From Sphingomonadaceae bacterium OTU29LAMAA1 (GTDB lineage: Bacteria; Pseudomonadota; Alphaproteobacteria; Sphingomonadales; Sphingomonadaceae), in the NCBI GenBank assembly GCA_024072375.1, contig CP099617.1, forward strand, positions 2,460,001 through 2,524,000: a DNA stretch of 64,000 bases. Direction: 5' to 3'. Positions 1 to 9,606 of this stretch are shown one piece after another; the stretch's first letter is position 1; each line of letters starts with the position of its first letter. Made by a program: the position numbers and the translations under genes. The notes under the pieces were generated by a model. The model saw nothing but the letters and a program-made list of their open reading frames with translations, searched no databases and was not told where the DNA came from.

Positions 1-1
1 A

Positions 2-1312
2 ACGCTGATGGACGGCCTTGAATCGCGGGCCAACCTCGTGGTGATCGCGGCGACCAACCGGCCCGAGGCGATCGACGAGGCGCTGCGCCGACCGGGCCGC
101 TTCGATCGCGAGATCGTCGTCGGCGTACCGGACGAGCGCGGACGGCGCGAGATCCTGGGCATTCATACCCGCGGCATGCCGCTGGGCGACAAGGTCGACC
201 TCGCCGAACTGGCGCGCACCACCTATGGCTTCGTCGGCGCAGACCTCGCTGCGCTGACCCGCGAGGCGGCGATTGAGGCCGTGCGGCGGATCATGCCGCG
301 CCTAAACCTCGAGGAACGCACCGTGCCGCCCGAGGTGCTCGACGACCTCTCGGTGACGCGCGAGGATTTCCTCGAGGCGCTGAAGCGCGTTCAGCCGAGC
401 GCGATGCGCGAAGTGATGGTCGAGGCCCCACGTGTGCGCTGGGAGGATGTCGGCGGGCTCGATGCGGCGCAGAACCGGCTGAAGGAAGGCGTCGAACTGC
501 CGCTGAAGGACCCCGACGCCTTCCGCCGGCTCGGTATTCGTCCGGCCAAGGGCTTCCTGCTCTATGGCCCGCCCGGCACCGGCAAGACGTTGCTGGCGAA
601 GGCGGTCGCGCGCGAGGCGGAGGCGAATTTCATCGCCACCAAATCGTCCGACCTGCTGAGCAAATGGTATGGCGAGAGCGAACAGCAGATCACCCGCCTG
701 TTCCAGCGCGCGCGTCAGGTCGCGCCGTGCGTGATCTTCATCGACGAACTCGATTCGCTGGTGCCGGCGCGTGGCTCCGGTGCAGGCGAGCCGCAGGTGA
801 CCGAGCGGGTGGTGAACACGATCCTCGCCGAGATGGACGGGCTGGAGGAATTGCAGTCGGTCGTCGTGATCGGTGCGACCAACCGGCCCAATCTGATCGA
901 CCCGGCGCTGCTCCGGCCGGGGCGGTTCGACGAACTGGTCTATGTCGGCGTGCCGAATGCCGAGGGGCGGCGGCGCATCCTCGCGATCCAGACGCAGAAG
1001 ATGCCGCTGGCGAGCGATGTCGATCTTGACGAGGTCGCAAGGCAAACGGACCGCTTCACCGGTGCCGATCTTGAGGACGTCGTCCGCCGTGCCGGTCTGA
1101 CCGCGCTCCGCCGGTCGCTCCAGTCGGCAGAGGTGACGATGGCCGATTTCGAGGAGGCGCTCACCGAATCGCGGGCGAGCGTGACGCCGGAGATGGAGAA
1201 GGATTACGAACAGATCGCCGCGCGATTGAAGCAGGACGCCGCCGCGATCCAGCCGCTGGGTTTCATCTCACCCGGACAATTGCGAAGCCGGGGTAGCAAG
1301 GCGGACGTCTAG
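2..1312 (+). CDS. CDC48/VCP-type AAA+ ATPase, C-terminal part (5' end outside window)
   Basis: The reading frame is open from base 2, so the gene starts before the window. What remains is the end of the first AAA domain (sensor-1 stretch [20 protein letters not shown] near residues 17-36) and a complete second AAA domain. The second domain has Walker A GPPGTGKT (about 189-196), Walker B VIFIDELD (about 244-251) and its own sensor-1 and arginine stretch ([20 protein letters not shown]). Two tandem AAA cassettes of this kind are the CDC48/p97/VAT architecture, which forms hexamers that unfold protein substrates using ATP. The N-terminal substrate-binding domain cannot be seen. The tail after the second cassette is short and has no recognisable motif. 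Bacterial members are known but their substrates are not, so the role is inferred only to the level of protein remodelling. Confidence 0.9.
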   Translation, partial: TLMDGLESRANLVVIAATNRPEAIDEALRRPGRFDREIVVGVPDERGRREILGIHTRGMPLGDKVDLAELARTTYGFVGADLAALTREAAIEAVRRIMPRLNLEERTVPPEVLDDLSVTREDFLEALKRVQPSAMREVMVEAPRVRWEDVGGLDAAQNRLKEGVELPLKDPDAFRRLGIRPAKGFLLYGPPGTGKTLLAKAVAREAEANFIATKSSDLLSKWYGESEQQITRLFQRARQVAPCVIFIDELDSLVPARGSGAGEPQVTERVVNTILAEMDGLEELQSVVVIGATNRPNLIDPALLRPGRFDELVYVGVPNAEGRRRILAIQTQKMPLASDVDLDEVARQTDRFTGADLEDVVRRAGLTALRRSLQSAEVTMADFEEALTESRASVTPEMEKDYEQIAARLKQDAAAIQPLGFISPGQLRSRGSKADV

Positions 1313-1372
1313 GGACGATCGACATTCAGGTTTGCAGGCGGATTTGCAAGACCGGTATTGCCCAAAGACACT

Positions 1373-1480
1373 CGTCACCCCGGACTTGTTCCGGGGTCCG
1401 CCGTGCGGCGACGGGACAAGCTGGAGCCTCTTGTCCTTCCTTTGCGGAACCGTGGACCCCGGAACAAGTCCGGGGTGACG
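1373..1480. repeat. 108-bp inverted-repeat element, copy A
   Basis: The ends form a perfect 27-bp inverted repeat (1373-1399 against 1454-1480). Each arm is itself a small hairpin: CCCCGGA, CTTGT, TCCGGGG. The interior carries AGCTGGAGCCTCT. A second copy of exactly the same length lies at 28342-28449 with the same interior motif in the same orientation, and a decayed arm lies at 23215-23243. This is the pattern of a dispersed REP/MITE-like intergenic element. It occupies most of the 317-bp gap 1313-1629. The rest of that gap holds only a weak imperfect stem around 1541-1575 and no gene I can support; the ORF across it is a by-product of the repeat. Confidence 0.85.
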
Positions 1481-1629
1481 GTGGATGCCGGAACGACCAT
1501 TCGATGCTGGCTAAGGATTGGCTTTAACGTTCTCTCACCCTCACTCTTTCGCCGGGAGAGGGAAAGTGGTGATAGGCTGAGCGCCGTCCATTCGTTCGGA
1601 GACCCGCGATCTTCCATCTGATCTTCAGC

Positions 1630-2727
1630 TTGCCGGCCTTGCTCGTCCTCGCGCGCTTCGTCTGGCCCCTCACGCTGCCGCTGGGGATCAAGGCGATCAT
1701 CGCAGTGCTGCTGATCGCGGCCTCGCAATATCACCTCTGGAACCGCCTATCGTCGGGATCGGTGTTCTCGCCCGAATTTCCCCGGCCGTTCGTCATTGCG
1801 TTCAACTGGGCGTTCGGTGCGATCCTGTTGCTCGCGATGCTCGTGCTGGTCACCGACGCGATCCTGCTGCTCGGCAGACCCGTGCTGGGCCACTGGCCGG
1901 TCGTGCCGGACGGGGTGCGCTATGCGACGGCGGGGGTCGCGGCCTTGCTCGCCGCGATCGGTGTCGCCAATGCGATCCGGGTGCCGCCGGTGAAGGACAT
2001 CACGGTCGCCATTGCCGGGTTGCCACGGCGGTTCGACGGCTATCGCCTGGTCCAGTTGACCGACATGCACATCAGCCGGCTGTTCCCGGCGCGCTGGACG
2101 CGGGCGATGGTGGATCGCACCAACGGCCTCGATGCCGACCTGATCGTCATCACCGGTGATTTCATCGATGGCACGCTCGATGCCCGCCGCGTCGATGTCG
2201 AACCGCTCCGCGATCTGCGTGCCCGCGACGGTATCTGGGCGATTCCGGGCAATCACGAATATTTCTTCGGTTACGAAGACTATATGCGCCACTTCGCCGG
2301 CATGGGGATGACGATCCTCGCCAATCGACATGGCGTCCTGACCCGCGACGGCGCGGCTCTGGTGCTGGCCGGCGTCACCGATGCATCCGCGCCGGCGACC
2401 GGAAGGCCCGGGCCCGACCTGGCCGCCGCGCTGGCGGGAGCGCCGGCGGACGTGCCGGTCGTGCTGCTCGATCACCAGCCGAAGAACGCCCGCAACGCCG
2501 CTGCACGCGGCGTCGCGCTGCAACTGTCGGGGCATACGCATGGTGGGATGATCGCCGGCCTCGATCGGCTGGTCGCCGGGCCGAACGCAGGCTTCGTGTC
2601 GGGCCGCTATCGCATCGATGGCATGACGCTGTACGTCAACAACGGCACCGCGCTGTGGCCCGGCTTCGCCCTGCGGGTGGGGCGGCCGTCCGAACTCACC
2701 CGCATCACACTGCGGCGGGCGGATTAG
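1630..2727 (+). CDS. membrane-anchored metallophosphoesterase (YaeI-like)
   Basis: The N-terminal third contains about four hydrophobic segments, followed by a calcineurin-type phosphoesterase domain. All metal-ligand motifs are present: D-x-H in LTDMHIS (D145, H147), GD in ITGDF (about 176-177), GNHE (about 207-210) and GHTHGG (about 301-306). Such proteins bind two metal ions and hydrolyse phosphodiester or phosphomonoester bonds; some relatives act on UDP-diacylglucosamine or other lipid pyrophosphates, but the substrate here is unknown. The start is unclear: TTG at 1630 is the first conventional codon, yet the frame stays open and hydrophobic upstream (reading IFHLIFS), so translation may begin slightly earlier. 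The 3' end overlaps the convergent MFS gene by 4 bp. Confidence 0.85.
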   Translation: MPALLVLARFVWPLTLPLGIKAIIAVLLIAASQYHLWNRLSSGSVFSPEFPRPFVIAFNWAFGAILLLAMLVLVTDAILLLGRPVLGHWPVVPDGVRYATAGVAALLAAIGVANAIRVPPVKDITVAIAGLPRRFDGYRLVQLTDMHISRLFPARWTRAMVDRTNGLDADLIVITGDFIDGTLDARRVDVEPLRDLRARDGIWAIPGNHEYFFGYEDYMRHFAGMGMTILANRHGVLTRDGAALVLAGVTDASAPATGRPGPDLAAALAGAPADVPVVLLDHQPKNARNAAARGVALQLSGHTHGGMIAGLDRLVAGPNAGFVSGRYRIDGMTLYVNNGTALWPGFALRVGRPSELTRITLRRAD

Positions 2728-4010
2728 CGGTCGCGCAATGTGGCCCATGCGTAGACGAACAGCAGCACCAGTCCGGCCGCCGCTGCCAGATACGGCAGCG
2801 GTCGCGCAATCTCGTACAGCCCTACGCCGATCGACGGGCCCAGTACGAAGCTGGCGCCGTTGACGCTGGTCACCTTGCCCGCGACCGAGCCTTGCGCCGC
2901 CGGCCCCACCGCCAGGCTAGCCCCCGCGGTGAAGCCCGGCCGGGTGAAGCCGAACCCGAGGTTCGCCAGCGCATAGGCGGTCGCGATTCCATACAGCGAG
3001 GTCGCCACCCCGGTCAGCGCCACGCCCGCTGCCGCGAGCAACAGCCCGACCAGCACCAGCCGCCGCGGGCTGAGGCCGAGCAGCGGGATCACGCCCCATT
3101 GCACCAGCAGCGCCGCGCCCGCTCCCATCATCAGCACGATGCCGGTCGGTTCCAGTGCCAGCGCCGGGGCGATTGCCAGCCGGTCGATCACCAGAAAACC
3201 GATCGCCTGGCTGGTCATCGCCTGCGCGTGACCCATCACCAGTCCGGCGATCATCCAGCCGCGCACCCGGATGTCGAGATAGCCGACATGCTCGACATGC
3301 GGCTGCGTCGCCGCGGTCACGCTGGCGCCAGTGGGAGCGCCGCCGATCGAGGGATAGGCCGATGATGCACCATGTTCCGCATGTGGCTGCGCGCGATCGT
3401 CGGACAGCATCACCCGCACCGTGATCCACACGCCGACGCCGAAGACGGCGAACACGAACGCCGGCCCCGCCAGCCCAATTTCGACGCCGCCGACGCTGCC
3501 CAGCAACAGATAGGGCGCCACCGCCGGCCCCAATATGGTGCCGAGGCCGAACGCGCTCGCCAGCAGGGTCAGCGCCTTGGTCCGCTCCTCGCGACTGGTC
3601 TCGCCGGCAACCAGCGCCTGCACCGCCGGCGGCGCGGCCGAGCCGAAGGTGCCGTAGATCAGCCGCCCGGCGATGAAGAGCCCGAACGCCGCGGTACCGC
3701 CGATCCAGCCGTTGATCCCCGCCGCCAGAAACACGCCGCACAGGCTGAGCGACACCGAAAAGCCACCTACCCCGAGCAGGATCATCGCCCGCCGCCCCTG
3801 CCGGTCGGACCGGTTCGCCCAGAAAGGTGCGGCCAGCACCCACAACAATGCCGATAGCGAAAATGCCGCCGCCACCGCGCGATCGGCGACGCCCAGCGAT
3901 CGGCCCAGCGCCGGCAGGATCGATTGCAATGCGGTATTGCCCGCCGCGATCGTCAGCATCACGAGGAACATCAGCGCGAACCGTCGGTCCATCGTCCTGT
4001 CCCGCGTCAT
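2724..4010 (-). CDS. MFS transporter
   Basis: This 428-residue, very hydrophobic protein fits the 12-helix major facilitator fold. An MFS loop-2/3 signature is visible (WANRSDRQGRR, about residues 63-73). The central cytoplasmic loop (about residues 200-245) is long and polar and contains a small internal duplication (PHAEH and PHVEH). Drug-proton antiport or sugar/metabolite export are both possible, and sequence alone does not decide. The start codon overlaps the stop of the upstream ABM gene as ATGA (4007-4010), so the two are probably translated together. A second ATG seven codons in is an alternative start. Confidence 0.85.
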   Translation of the reverse strand: MTRDRTMDRRFALMFLVMLTIAAGNTALQSILPALGRSLGVADRAVAAAFSLSALLWVLAAPFWANRSDRQGRRAMILLGVGGFSVSLSLCGVFLAAGINGWIGGTAAFGLFIAGRLIYGTFGSAAPPAVQALVAGETSREERTKALTLLASAFGLGTILGPAVAPYLLLGSVGGVEIGLAGPAFVFAVFGVGVWITVRVMLSDDRAQPHAEHGASSAYPSIGGAPTGASVTAATQPHVEHVGYLDIRVRGWMIAGLVMGHAQAMTSQAIGFLVIDRLAIAPALALEPTGIVLMMGAGAALLVQWGVIPLLGLSPRRLVLVGLLLAAAGVALTGVATSLYGIATAYALANLGFGFTRPGFTAGASLAVGPAAQGSVAGKVTSVNGASFVLGPSIGVGLYEIARPLPYLAAAAGLVLLFVYAWATLRDR

Positions 4011-4336
4011 GAACGCACCCAGTCATAGCTGCGGGTGACCGCGCAGACGGTGACGCGATAGGAATCGTACCAGCGAGCCCGCCCGATATTGCGAATCGCG
4101 GCGTGATCGGGATGGTCGCGCCACGCGATCGCCGCCGCCTCGTCCGCCCAATAGCTGATCGTCAGACCGACGCCGTCCGGTCCCCGCGCACTCTCCACTC
4201 CGCGATACCCCGGCTGCTGCGCGGCGAGCGCATCCATCGCGATAGCGGCGACGTCATAGCTCGCGTGATCCACGTCGTTGCGCGTCGAGGTGAAGATCAC
4301 CGCCACTTCGCCGACCCGCCGCTGCTCCACATCCAT
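4007..4336 (-). CDS. ABM-domain (antibiotic biosynthesis monooxygenase-like) protein
   Basis: A small protein of 109 residues if started at the ATG at 4336. The upstream in-frame extension to 4384 is Arg-rich and looks like leader sequence. The core (VAVIFTSTRNDVDHASYDV, then QQPGYRGVESARG, then ISYWADEAAAIAWRDHPDH) is the dimeric alpha+beta barrel of the ABM superfamily. The W..H pattern near SYWADEAAAIAWRDHPDH is typical. Family members include monooxygenases of quinone or haem chemistry and many small stress enzymes of unknown substrate. It is translationally coupled (ATGA) to the downstream MFS gene, which suggests that the pair modifies and exports, or protects from, the same compound. 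That pairing is inference. Confidence 0.7.
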   Translation of the reverse strand: MDVEQRRVGEVAVIFTSTRNDVDHASYDVAAIAMDALAAQQPGYRGVESARGPDGVGLTISYWADEAAAIAWRDHPDHAAIRNIGRARWYDSYRVTVCAVTRSYDWVRS

Positions 4337-4510
4337 CCCCCGTTGTCCGCCCCTCCTACGCCGTACCGGCGACAGGGCAAGCATCGCGATCCTGCGGCAA
4401 ACCGCATCGCTTTACGCAACCCCCAGTCTTGAAACGCGTTCGGGAAACGTGGCACGGGGTGTCATCCGCGTGTTCGCGCGGGACGATCACGCGAGAACGA
4501 CAGGATTCCG

Positions 4511-5122
4511 ATGCCCAGTCCGACCACCGCCGCCCGGCGCAATACCCGTACCGCCGGCGTGCCGAGTCCGGTCGCGATGTTCTTCCAGGGTTTTCTGAAA
4601 CACCCCGTGATGGTCGGTTCGATCATCCCCTCTTCGGACAAGCTGATCCGCAAGATGCTGGGTCCGGTCGACTGGGGCGCGTGCAAGCTGTTCGTCGAAT
4701 ATGGGCCCGGCGTCGGCACCTTCTGCCGCCCGATCCTGGAACGGATGGCGCCGGACGCCATGCTGATCGCGATCGACACCAATGCCGATTTCATCCGCTA
4801 TCTCGACCACACCATCACCGATTCGCGCTTCGTCGCGGTCGAGGGGTCGGCGGCGGACGTCGAGCGCATCGTGCGCGAACACGGGCACGATCATGCGGAC
4901 TACGTCCTGTCCGGCCTTCCCTTCTCGACGTTGCCGGACGGCGTGGGTCCGGCCATCGCGTCGGCAACGCACCGGGTCATCCGCACAGGCGGTGCCTTTC
5001 TGGTCTATCAATTCTCGCCCAAGGTGAAGCACTTCCTCACCCCCCATTTCGACACGATCGATCACGATATGGAATGGTGGAACGTTCCACCTGCGCAGCT
5101 GTACTGGGCGTGGAAGGATTGA
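4511..5122 (+). CDS. SAM-dependent methyltransferase, phospholipid N-methyltransferase (PmtA)-like
   Basis: A 203-residue class I methyltransferase. Motif I is FVEYGPGVGTF, followed by the acidic end of strand 2 (IAIDTNADF) and motif IV-like LSGLPFSTLP. The N-terminal stretch FFQGFLKHPVMVGSIIPSS is typical of the alphaproteobacterial family that includes phosphatidylethanolamine N-methyltransferase PmtA and rRNA-dimethylase-like relatives. Such enzymes make phosphatidylcholine precursors or methylate ornithine lipids at the inner membrane. There is no transmembrane segment, which is consistent with peripheral binding. The gene stands alone between divergent and co-directional regulators, so context adds little. 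The lipid substrate cannot be assigned from sequence. Confidence 0.75.
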   Translation: MPSPTTAARRNTRTAGVPSPVAMFFQGFLKHPVMVGSIIPSSDKLIRKMLGPVDWGACKLFVEYGPGVGTFCRPILERMAPDAMLIAIDTNADFIRYLDHTITDSRFVAVEGSAADVERIVREHGHDHADYVLSGLPFSTLPDGVGPAIASATHRVIRTGGAFLVYQFSPKVKHFLTPHFDTIDHDMEWWNVPPAQLYWAWKD

Positions 5123-5212
5123 TCGAAACTGCACCGATCTGCGACACTATCGATCACAGAACTACTAGGTCGCGGCTTTCCTTTTATCCTATGTTAGGCT
5201 AGCTGGTCCGTT

Positions 5213-5698
5213 ATGGACGGACCGAAGCTTTCCCCCGCGCTGTTTCTGCACGATGCAGCGATTCGCCGTGGCATGGAATTGATGCTGTTCGCCCAATCGC
5301 GTTTCGTGCGGAGCGCCGACGAAAAGCTGGCGGAAATGGGTCTCGGCCGTGCCCACCACCGGGCCATGTATTTCATCGGTCGAAAGCCCGACGTGACGGT
5401 GGGCGACCTGCTGGCGCTGCTCGGCGTCACCAAACAGTCGCTCGGCCGGGTGATGAAGGATCTCGTCGACCGCGACCTGGTGCAGATGCGGCACGGCGAT
5501 CACGATCGCCGCCATCGCCTGCTCCGCCTCACCACCACCGGAGCCGCGCTGGAAGCCGCCTTGTACGAGGAACAGCGCGACAAGATGGCCAAGGCCTATT
5601 CCTATGCCGGTCAGGATGCCGTCGCCGGTTACTGGACGGTACTGGAGGCACTGATCCCGGAGGCGGCGCGCGTCCACGTCGACGCGCTCAGCCGCTGA
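5213..5698 (+). CDS. MarR-family transcriptional regulator
   Basis: A 161-residue winged-helix protein. The recognition region VTVGDLLALLGVTKQSLGRVMKDLVDRDLV (residues about 63-92) is followed by the basic wing RHGDHDRRHRLLRLTTTG, the MarR hallmark. The N-terminal helix is amphipathic and would form the dimer interface. MarR proteins usually repress nearby genes and are released by small phenolic or oxidising ligands. The gene follows the PmtA-like gene by 90 bp in the same direction and is convergent with purD 3 bp away, so its targets may include the methyltransferase or lie elsewhere. Confidence 0.88.
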   Translation: MDGPKLSPALFLHDAAIRRGMELMLFAQSRFVRSADEKLAEMGLGRAHHRAMYFIGRKPDVTVGDLLALLGVTKQSLGRVMKDLVDRDLVQMRHGDHDRRHRLLRLTTTGAALEAALYEEQRDKMAKAYSYAGQDAVAGYWTVLEALIPEAARVHVDALSR

Positions 5699-5701
5699 CG
5701 T

Positions 5702-6961
5702 TCAGCGCGACAATTCGCGCCAGCCGATATCGCGCCGGCAAAAGCCGTCGGCAAAATCGATGGCATCCACGCCCCGATAGGCGGCATCGCGCGCGCTCAC
5801 CAGATCGCTTCCCAAACCGGTAACCGCTAACACGCGCCCGCCCGCTGCGACCAGATCATCGCCGTCCTGCCGCGTTCCGGCCTGAAACACGATTCCTCCC
5901 GTCGCCTCGGCCTCCGCGACCCCTCGGATCGCGCCCCCCGTCTTCGGCACGCCGGGATAACCCGCGGCGGCAAGCACCACGGTCATCGCTGTGGCATCGG
6001 TAAACGCCGGCGCGCCGATCTCGGCCAGCCGCCCCTCGGCCACCGCCAGCATCAACGCGATCAGATCGCCCTCGAAACGCGGCATCAGCACCTGACATTC
6101 GGGGTCGCCGAACCGGACGTTATATTCGATCAGCTTCGGTCCCGCCGATGTCAGCATCAACCCGGCGTACAGCACGCCGCTGAATGGCGTGCCCTCGTCC
6201 GCCATCGCCTTGACGGTGGGTGCGACGATGCGTTCGATCGCCTGCCGCTCCAGTTCGGCGGTCAGCACCGGCGCCGGGCTGTACGCCCCCATTCCGCCGG
6301 TGTTCGGCCCGGTATCGCCCTCACCGACCCGCTTGTGATCCTGCGCGCTGCCGAACGGCATCAGCGTCACGCCGTCGGTCAGCACGAACAGGCTCGCCTC
6401 TTCGCCGTCGAGGAATTCCTCCAGCACCACAGGCGCATCGCCGGAATTGAACATCGCATCGAACGCAGCCGCCGCTTCGGCCTCGCTGGTGGCGATCACC
6501 ACGCCCTTGCCGGCCGCCAGTCCATCCGCCTTGATGACCAGCGGATAGCTGAACGTAGTCGCCAGCGCCGCTTCCGCCTCGGTACGGCTGTTGACGCGGA
6601 CATAGCCCGCCGTAGGAATGTCGGCGCGACGGCACAGATCCTTGGTGAAGCCTTTGGACCCTTCCAGCTGCGCCGCCGCCTTGTTCGGCCCGAACACCGG
6701 TACGCCCGCGGCGCGCAGGGCATCGCCCAGCCCGTCGACCAACGGCGCTTCCGGTCCGATCACGACCAGCCCGACGTCATGCCCCGCCACGAAATCCAGC
6801 ACCGCGGCATGATCCGTCGCATCCAGCCCGACGAGCGTCGCATGCGCGGCGATGCCGGGGTTGCCAGGCGCGGCGTAGAGCGTATCGAGGAGGGCCGATT
6901 GCGCCAGTTTCCAGCCGAGTGCGTGCTCGCGGCCGCCTGAGCCCAACAGCAGGACGTTCAT
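5702..6961 (-). CDS. purD: phosphoribosylamine--glycine ligase
   Basis: GAR synthetase, step two of de novo purine synthesis: joins phosphoribosylamine and glycine with ATP. The 419-residue length is standard. Recognisable blocks are the N-terminal [19 protein letters not shown], the ATP-grasp segment [37 protein letters not shown] and the conserved [15 protein letters not shown]. The start is fixed by the family N-terminus at 6961; the open frame extends further upstream only because it runs antisense through xseA. The start codon overlaps the divergent xseA start codon by two bases, so no ordinary intergenic promoter exists (see findings). Confidence 0.97.
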   Translation of the reverse strand: MNVLLLGSGGREHALGWKLAQSALLDTLYAAPGNPGIAAHATLVGLDATDHAAVLDFVAGHDVGLVVIGPEAPLVDGLGDALRAAGVPVFGPNKAAAQLEGSKGFTKDLCRRADIPTAGYVRVNSRTEAEAALATTFSYPLVIKADGLAAGKGVVIATSEAEAAAAFDAMFNSGDAPVVLEEFLDGEEASLFVLTDGVTLMPFGSAQDHKRVGEGDTGPNTGGMGAYSPAPVLTAELERQAIERIVAPTVKAMADEGTPFSGVLYAGLMLTSAGPKLIEYNVRFGDPECQVLMPRFEGDLIALMLAVAEGRLAEIGAPAFTDATAMTVVLAAAGYPGVPKTGGAIRGVAEAEATGGIVFQAGTRQDGDDLVAAGGRVLAVTGLGSDLVSARDAAYRGVDAIDFADGFCRRDIGWRELSR

Positions 6962-8381
6962 GCCCGAATTCCGATCCGATACCGATGACGCGCCGCTGCT
7001 AGCCGAGCAGCGCCCCGGCGACAACGCACTCGCGATGTCGGTCGGCGAACTGAGCTTCAAGCTGAAGCGGATGGTCGAGGGCGAATTCGGCCACGTCCGC
7101 ATCCGCGGCGAGATTTCGGGCTACAAGCGCGCGACCTCCGGCCACGTCTATCTTGCGTTGAAGGACGACAGCGCGGTGATCGACGGCGTGATGTGGAAGG
7201 GTGCGGCGAACGGCCTCGCCTTCGCCGCGCAGGACGGGATCGAGGTCATCGCGACCGGCAAGCTGACCACCTATCCCGGCCGTTCCAAATACCAGATCGT
7301 CATAGACCGGATGGAGTTGGCCGGTACCGGCGCACTGATGGCGCTGTTCGAAAAGCTGAAGGCGAAGCTGGCGGGCGAAGGGCTGTTCGATGCCGCGCGC
7401 AAGCAGCGCCTGCCCTATCTGCCAAAGACGATCGGCGTCGTCACCTCCCCCACGGGCGCGGTGATCCGCGATATCCTCCATCGGCTGGAGGATCGCTGTC
7501 CCACCCACGTCCTCGTCTGGCCCGTGAAGGTGCAGGGGCACGGCGCCGCCGAGGAGGTCGCAGCCGCGATCCGTGGATTCGACGCGATGCCCGCCGATGG
7601 CCCCACCCCGCGCCCCGATCTCGTCATCGTCGCGCGCGGCGGCGGCTCGATCGAGGATCTGTGGGCGTTCAACGAGGAGGCCGTGGTCCGTGCCGTTGCC
7701 GGATGTTCGATCCCGATCATCTCCGCGGTCGGCCACGAGACCGACACCACGCTCTGCGACTTCACCGCCGACCTGCGCGCACCGACCCCGACCGCGGCGG
7801 CGGAACTGGCGGTGCCGGTGCTCGCCGACCTGCGCCACACCATCCAGAGCCACGGCCTGCGGACGCAGCGCTGCGCCAACCGCTATCTGGAGCGTGGTCG
7901 CGAACAGCTGACCGCGCTCGCCCGCCTGCTGCCCAAACGCGACGCCCTGTTGGGGCCGCAGCGGCAGCGTGCCGACGATGCCGGTCAGCGGCTGGATCGT
8001 GGACTGGAACGCCGCATCACGCTGGCACGCGGCCAGCTGGACCGGTCGAGTGGTGCGCTGCGACCGGCAGTATTGCAGCAACAGGTGACGCGCAACCGCG
8101 ACCGGCTGGCGGCGACATGGCGGCTGGTGCAGTCGCTCAACCCCGATGCCGTGCTCGACCGGGGCTATGCACGGGTGACGGCGCGGGGCGGGGCGACCCT
8201 GTCCTCCGCCACCGCCGCCCGCGAGGCGGGCGCGCTGACGCTGCGCTTCCGCGACGGCAGCGTCGATGCGATCGTCGACGACGGCACCACGTCGCCCTCT
8301 CCGCCCCCGGCACCGAAGGTTGAGCGCAAGCCGCCGCGCGCCTATGCCGCGCCCAAGCCCGACCAGCCGACCCTGCTCTGA
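6960..8381 (+). CDS. xseA: exodeoxyribonuclease VII large subunit
   Basis: Catalytic subunit of exonuclease VII, which degrades single-stranded DNA from both ends in repair. The 473-residue protein has the N-terminal OB-fold ([42 protein letters not shown]), the catalytic core ([52 protein letters not shown]), a long coiled region for the small subunit and a Pro-rich tail. The small subunit xseB is not in the window. The start at 6960 is the family-typical N-terminus; an internal ATG at 7035 is less likely. A DUF2093 gene follows 14 bp downstream. Confidence 0.96.
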   Translation: MPEFRSDTDDAPLLAEQRPGDNALAMSVGELSFKLKRMVEGEFGHVRIRGEISGYKRATSGHVYLALKDDSAVIDGVMWKGAANGLAFAAQDGIEVIATGKLTTYPGRSKYQIVIDRMELAGTGALMALFEKLKAKLAGEGLFDAARKQRLPYLPKTIGVVTSPTGAVIRDILHRLEDRCPTHVLVWPVKVQGHGAAEEVAAAIRGFDAMPADGPTPRPDLVIVARGGGSIEDLWAFNEEAVVRAVAGCSIPIISAVGHETDTTLCDFTADLRAPTPTAAAELAVPVLADLRHTIQSHGLRTQRCANRYLERGREQLTALARLLPKRDALLGPQRQRADDAGQRLDRGLERRITLARGQLDRSSGALRPAVLQQQVTRNRDRLAATWRLVQSLNPDAVLDRGYARVTARGGATLSSATAAREAGALTLRFRDGSVDAIVDDGTTSPSPPPAPKVERKPPRAYAAPKPDQPTLL

Positions 8382-8395
8382 TACGGACCCGCCCG

Positions 8396-8596
8396 ATGCT
8401 CGTTTCCAATTCCGACCGTCCCGCACGGCTGCACTACATGGCCAATGGTTTCCGCGTGCTCAGCCCGGGCGATCATGTCGTCTGCGGCATCAGCGGCGCG
8501 CGCATCCCGCTCGAGCTGCTGCGCTACTGGAGCGTCGCGCGACAGGAAGCCTTCGCCAGCGCGCACCTCGCCAGCGAAGCGCTGGCGCCGCGATGA
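8396..8596 (+). CDS. DUF2093 domain protein
   Basis: A 66-residue protein matching the short DUF2093 family of alphaproteobacteria (HYMANGFRVLSPGDHVVCGISGARIPL pattern, with an invariant-looking G-x-x-V-x-C-A/S core at about residues 17-33). No signal peptide or membrane segment is seen. The function is unknown. It sits directly after xseA, and its stop codon overlaps the ATG of the M23 gene (ATGA, 8593-8596), so the three genes probably form one transcript. The single cysteine in the conserved core and the consistent xseA linkage are the only functional clues. Confidence 0.8.
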   Translation: MLVSNSDRPARLHYMANGFRVLSPGDHVVCGISGARIPLELLRYWSVARQEAFASAHLASEALAPR

Positions 8597-9420
8597 AGGG
8601 ATCCGCCGGTCTGCTGCTGACCGCCTGTATCGCGGTCGCCGCACCGGCGCAGGTTTCGAACCCGGCCTTCCGTTGGACCGGTACGCCGATGCAGGGCGGG
8701 CTGATCGCCGGCACCGCCCCCACCGGCAGCGTCGCCGTGACGCTCGACGGCCATCGGCTGGACATGGAGCAAGGCCGCTTCATCGCCGGATTCGATCGTG
8801 ACGCAGGTCCGCAGGCACTGCTCGCCGCAACGCTTGCCGATGGCCGCAGCATCACGCAGCCGCTTGCCATCGCGCCGCGCGCATGGCGGATCGAGCGGCT
8901 GAACACCCTGCCCCGCTTCCCCGCGCCCGATCCGGTGATGGCCCGGATCCGCCCCGGCGAACTCGCACAGATCGCCACCGCCCGTGCGATGGTCACCGAT
9001 GCTGGTGGCTGGCGTCAGTCGTTCCGCTGGCCCGCGACCGGTCGCATCTCCGGCCTGTTCGGCGCGCAACGCATCTATCGCGGCGAGCCGGGCTCGTACC
9101 ATTCCGGTACCGACATCGCCCGGCCCACGGGAACGCCCGTGATCGCTCCCGCCGACGGCGTCGTCATCCTGGCCGCCGATCGGCCCTTCACGCTGGAAGG
9201 GCACCTGCTGATGCTCGACCACGGTCACGGCCTCAACAGCGCCTTCCTCCACCTCTCGCGCATCGACGTGAAGGCCGGCGACCATGTGCATCAGGGCGAG
9301 CCGATCGGCGCCATCGGTGCCAGCGGACGCGCCACCGGCCCGCACCTCCACTGGAGCCTGCGCTGGCACGACGCCCGCCTCGATCCGATACTCGTCGCCG
9401 GGCCGATGCCGCCGGGATAA
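8593..9420 (+). CDS. secreted M23-family (LytM-type) metallopeptidase
   Basis: A 275-residue protein with a signal peptide (MKGSAGLLLTACIAVAAPAQ, likely cleaved after APA). The C-terminal LytM domain has the zinc motifs HSGTDIARP (H-x3-D) and GPHLHWSLRW (H-x-H), with the internal LDHGHGLNSAFLHLS. All three zinc ligands and the catalytic His are present, so it should be an active periplasmic peptidoglycan endopeptidase rather than a degenerate EnvC/NlpD-type regulator. It starts inside the DUF2093 stop codon (ATGA). A second, larger M23 gene follows 186 bp downstream. Confidence 0.9.
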   Translation: MKGSAGLLLTACIAVAAPAQVSNPAFRWTGTPMQGGLIAGTAPTGSVAVTLDGHRLDMEQGRFIAGFDRDAGPQALLAATLADGRSITQPLAIAPRAWRIERLNTLPRFPAPDPVMARIRPGELAQIATARAMVTDAGGWRQSFRWPATGRISGLFGAQRIYRGEPGSYHSGTDIARPTGTPVIAPADGVVILAADRPFTLEGHLLMLDHGHGLNSAFLHLSRIDVKAGDHVHQGEPIGAIGASGRATGPHLHWSLRWHDARLDPILVAGPMPPG

Positions 9421-9606
9421 TCCCTGCGAGCGGCACCTGCGCGGCGCCTTACGTGTCGACTGCACCGACCGCCGCACCGGCAAAACGGCTCGTCGCGTGA
9501 CCGATCGACCGTGCCCGCGGTTAATTTGACTTTCAACATTTGCGCCCACACCCCCTGATCCCAGCGCCGGGGGGAATTCGGCGATCGATGATGAGGCGCC
9601 GTCCGC

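Noticed and set aside
1358..1621. 87-codon ORF in the first intergenic gap
   Set aside because: It reads through the 108-bp inverted-repeat element (RHPGLVPGSA and related phrases) and is a by-product of that repeat.
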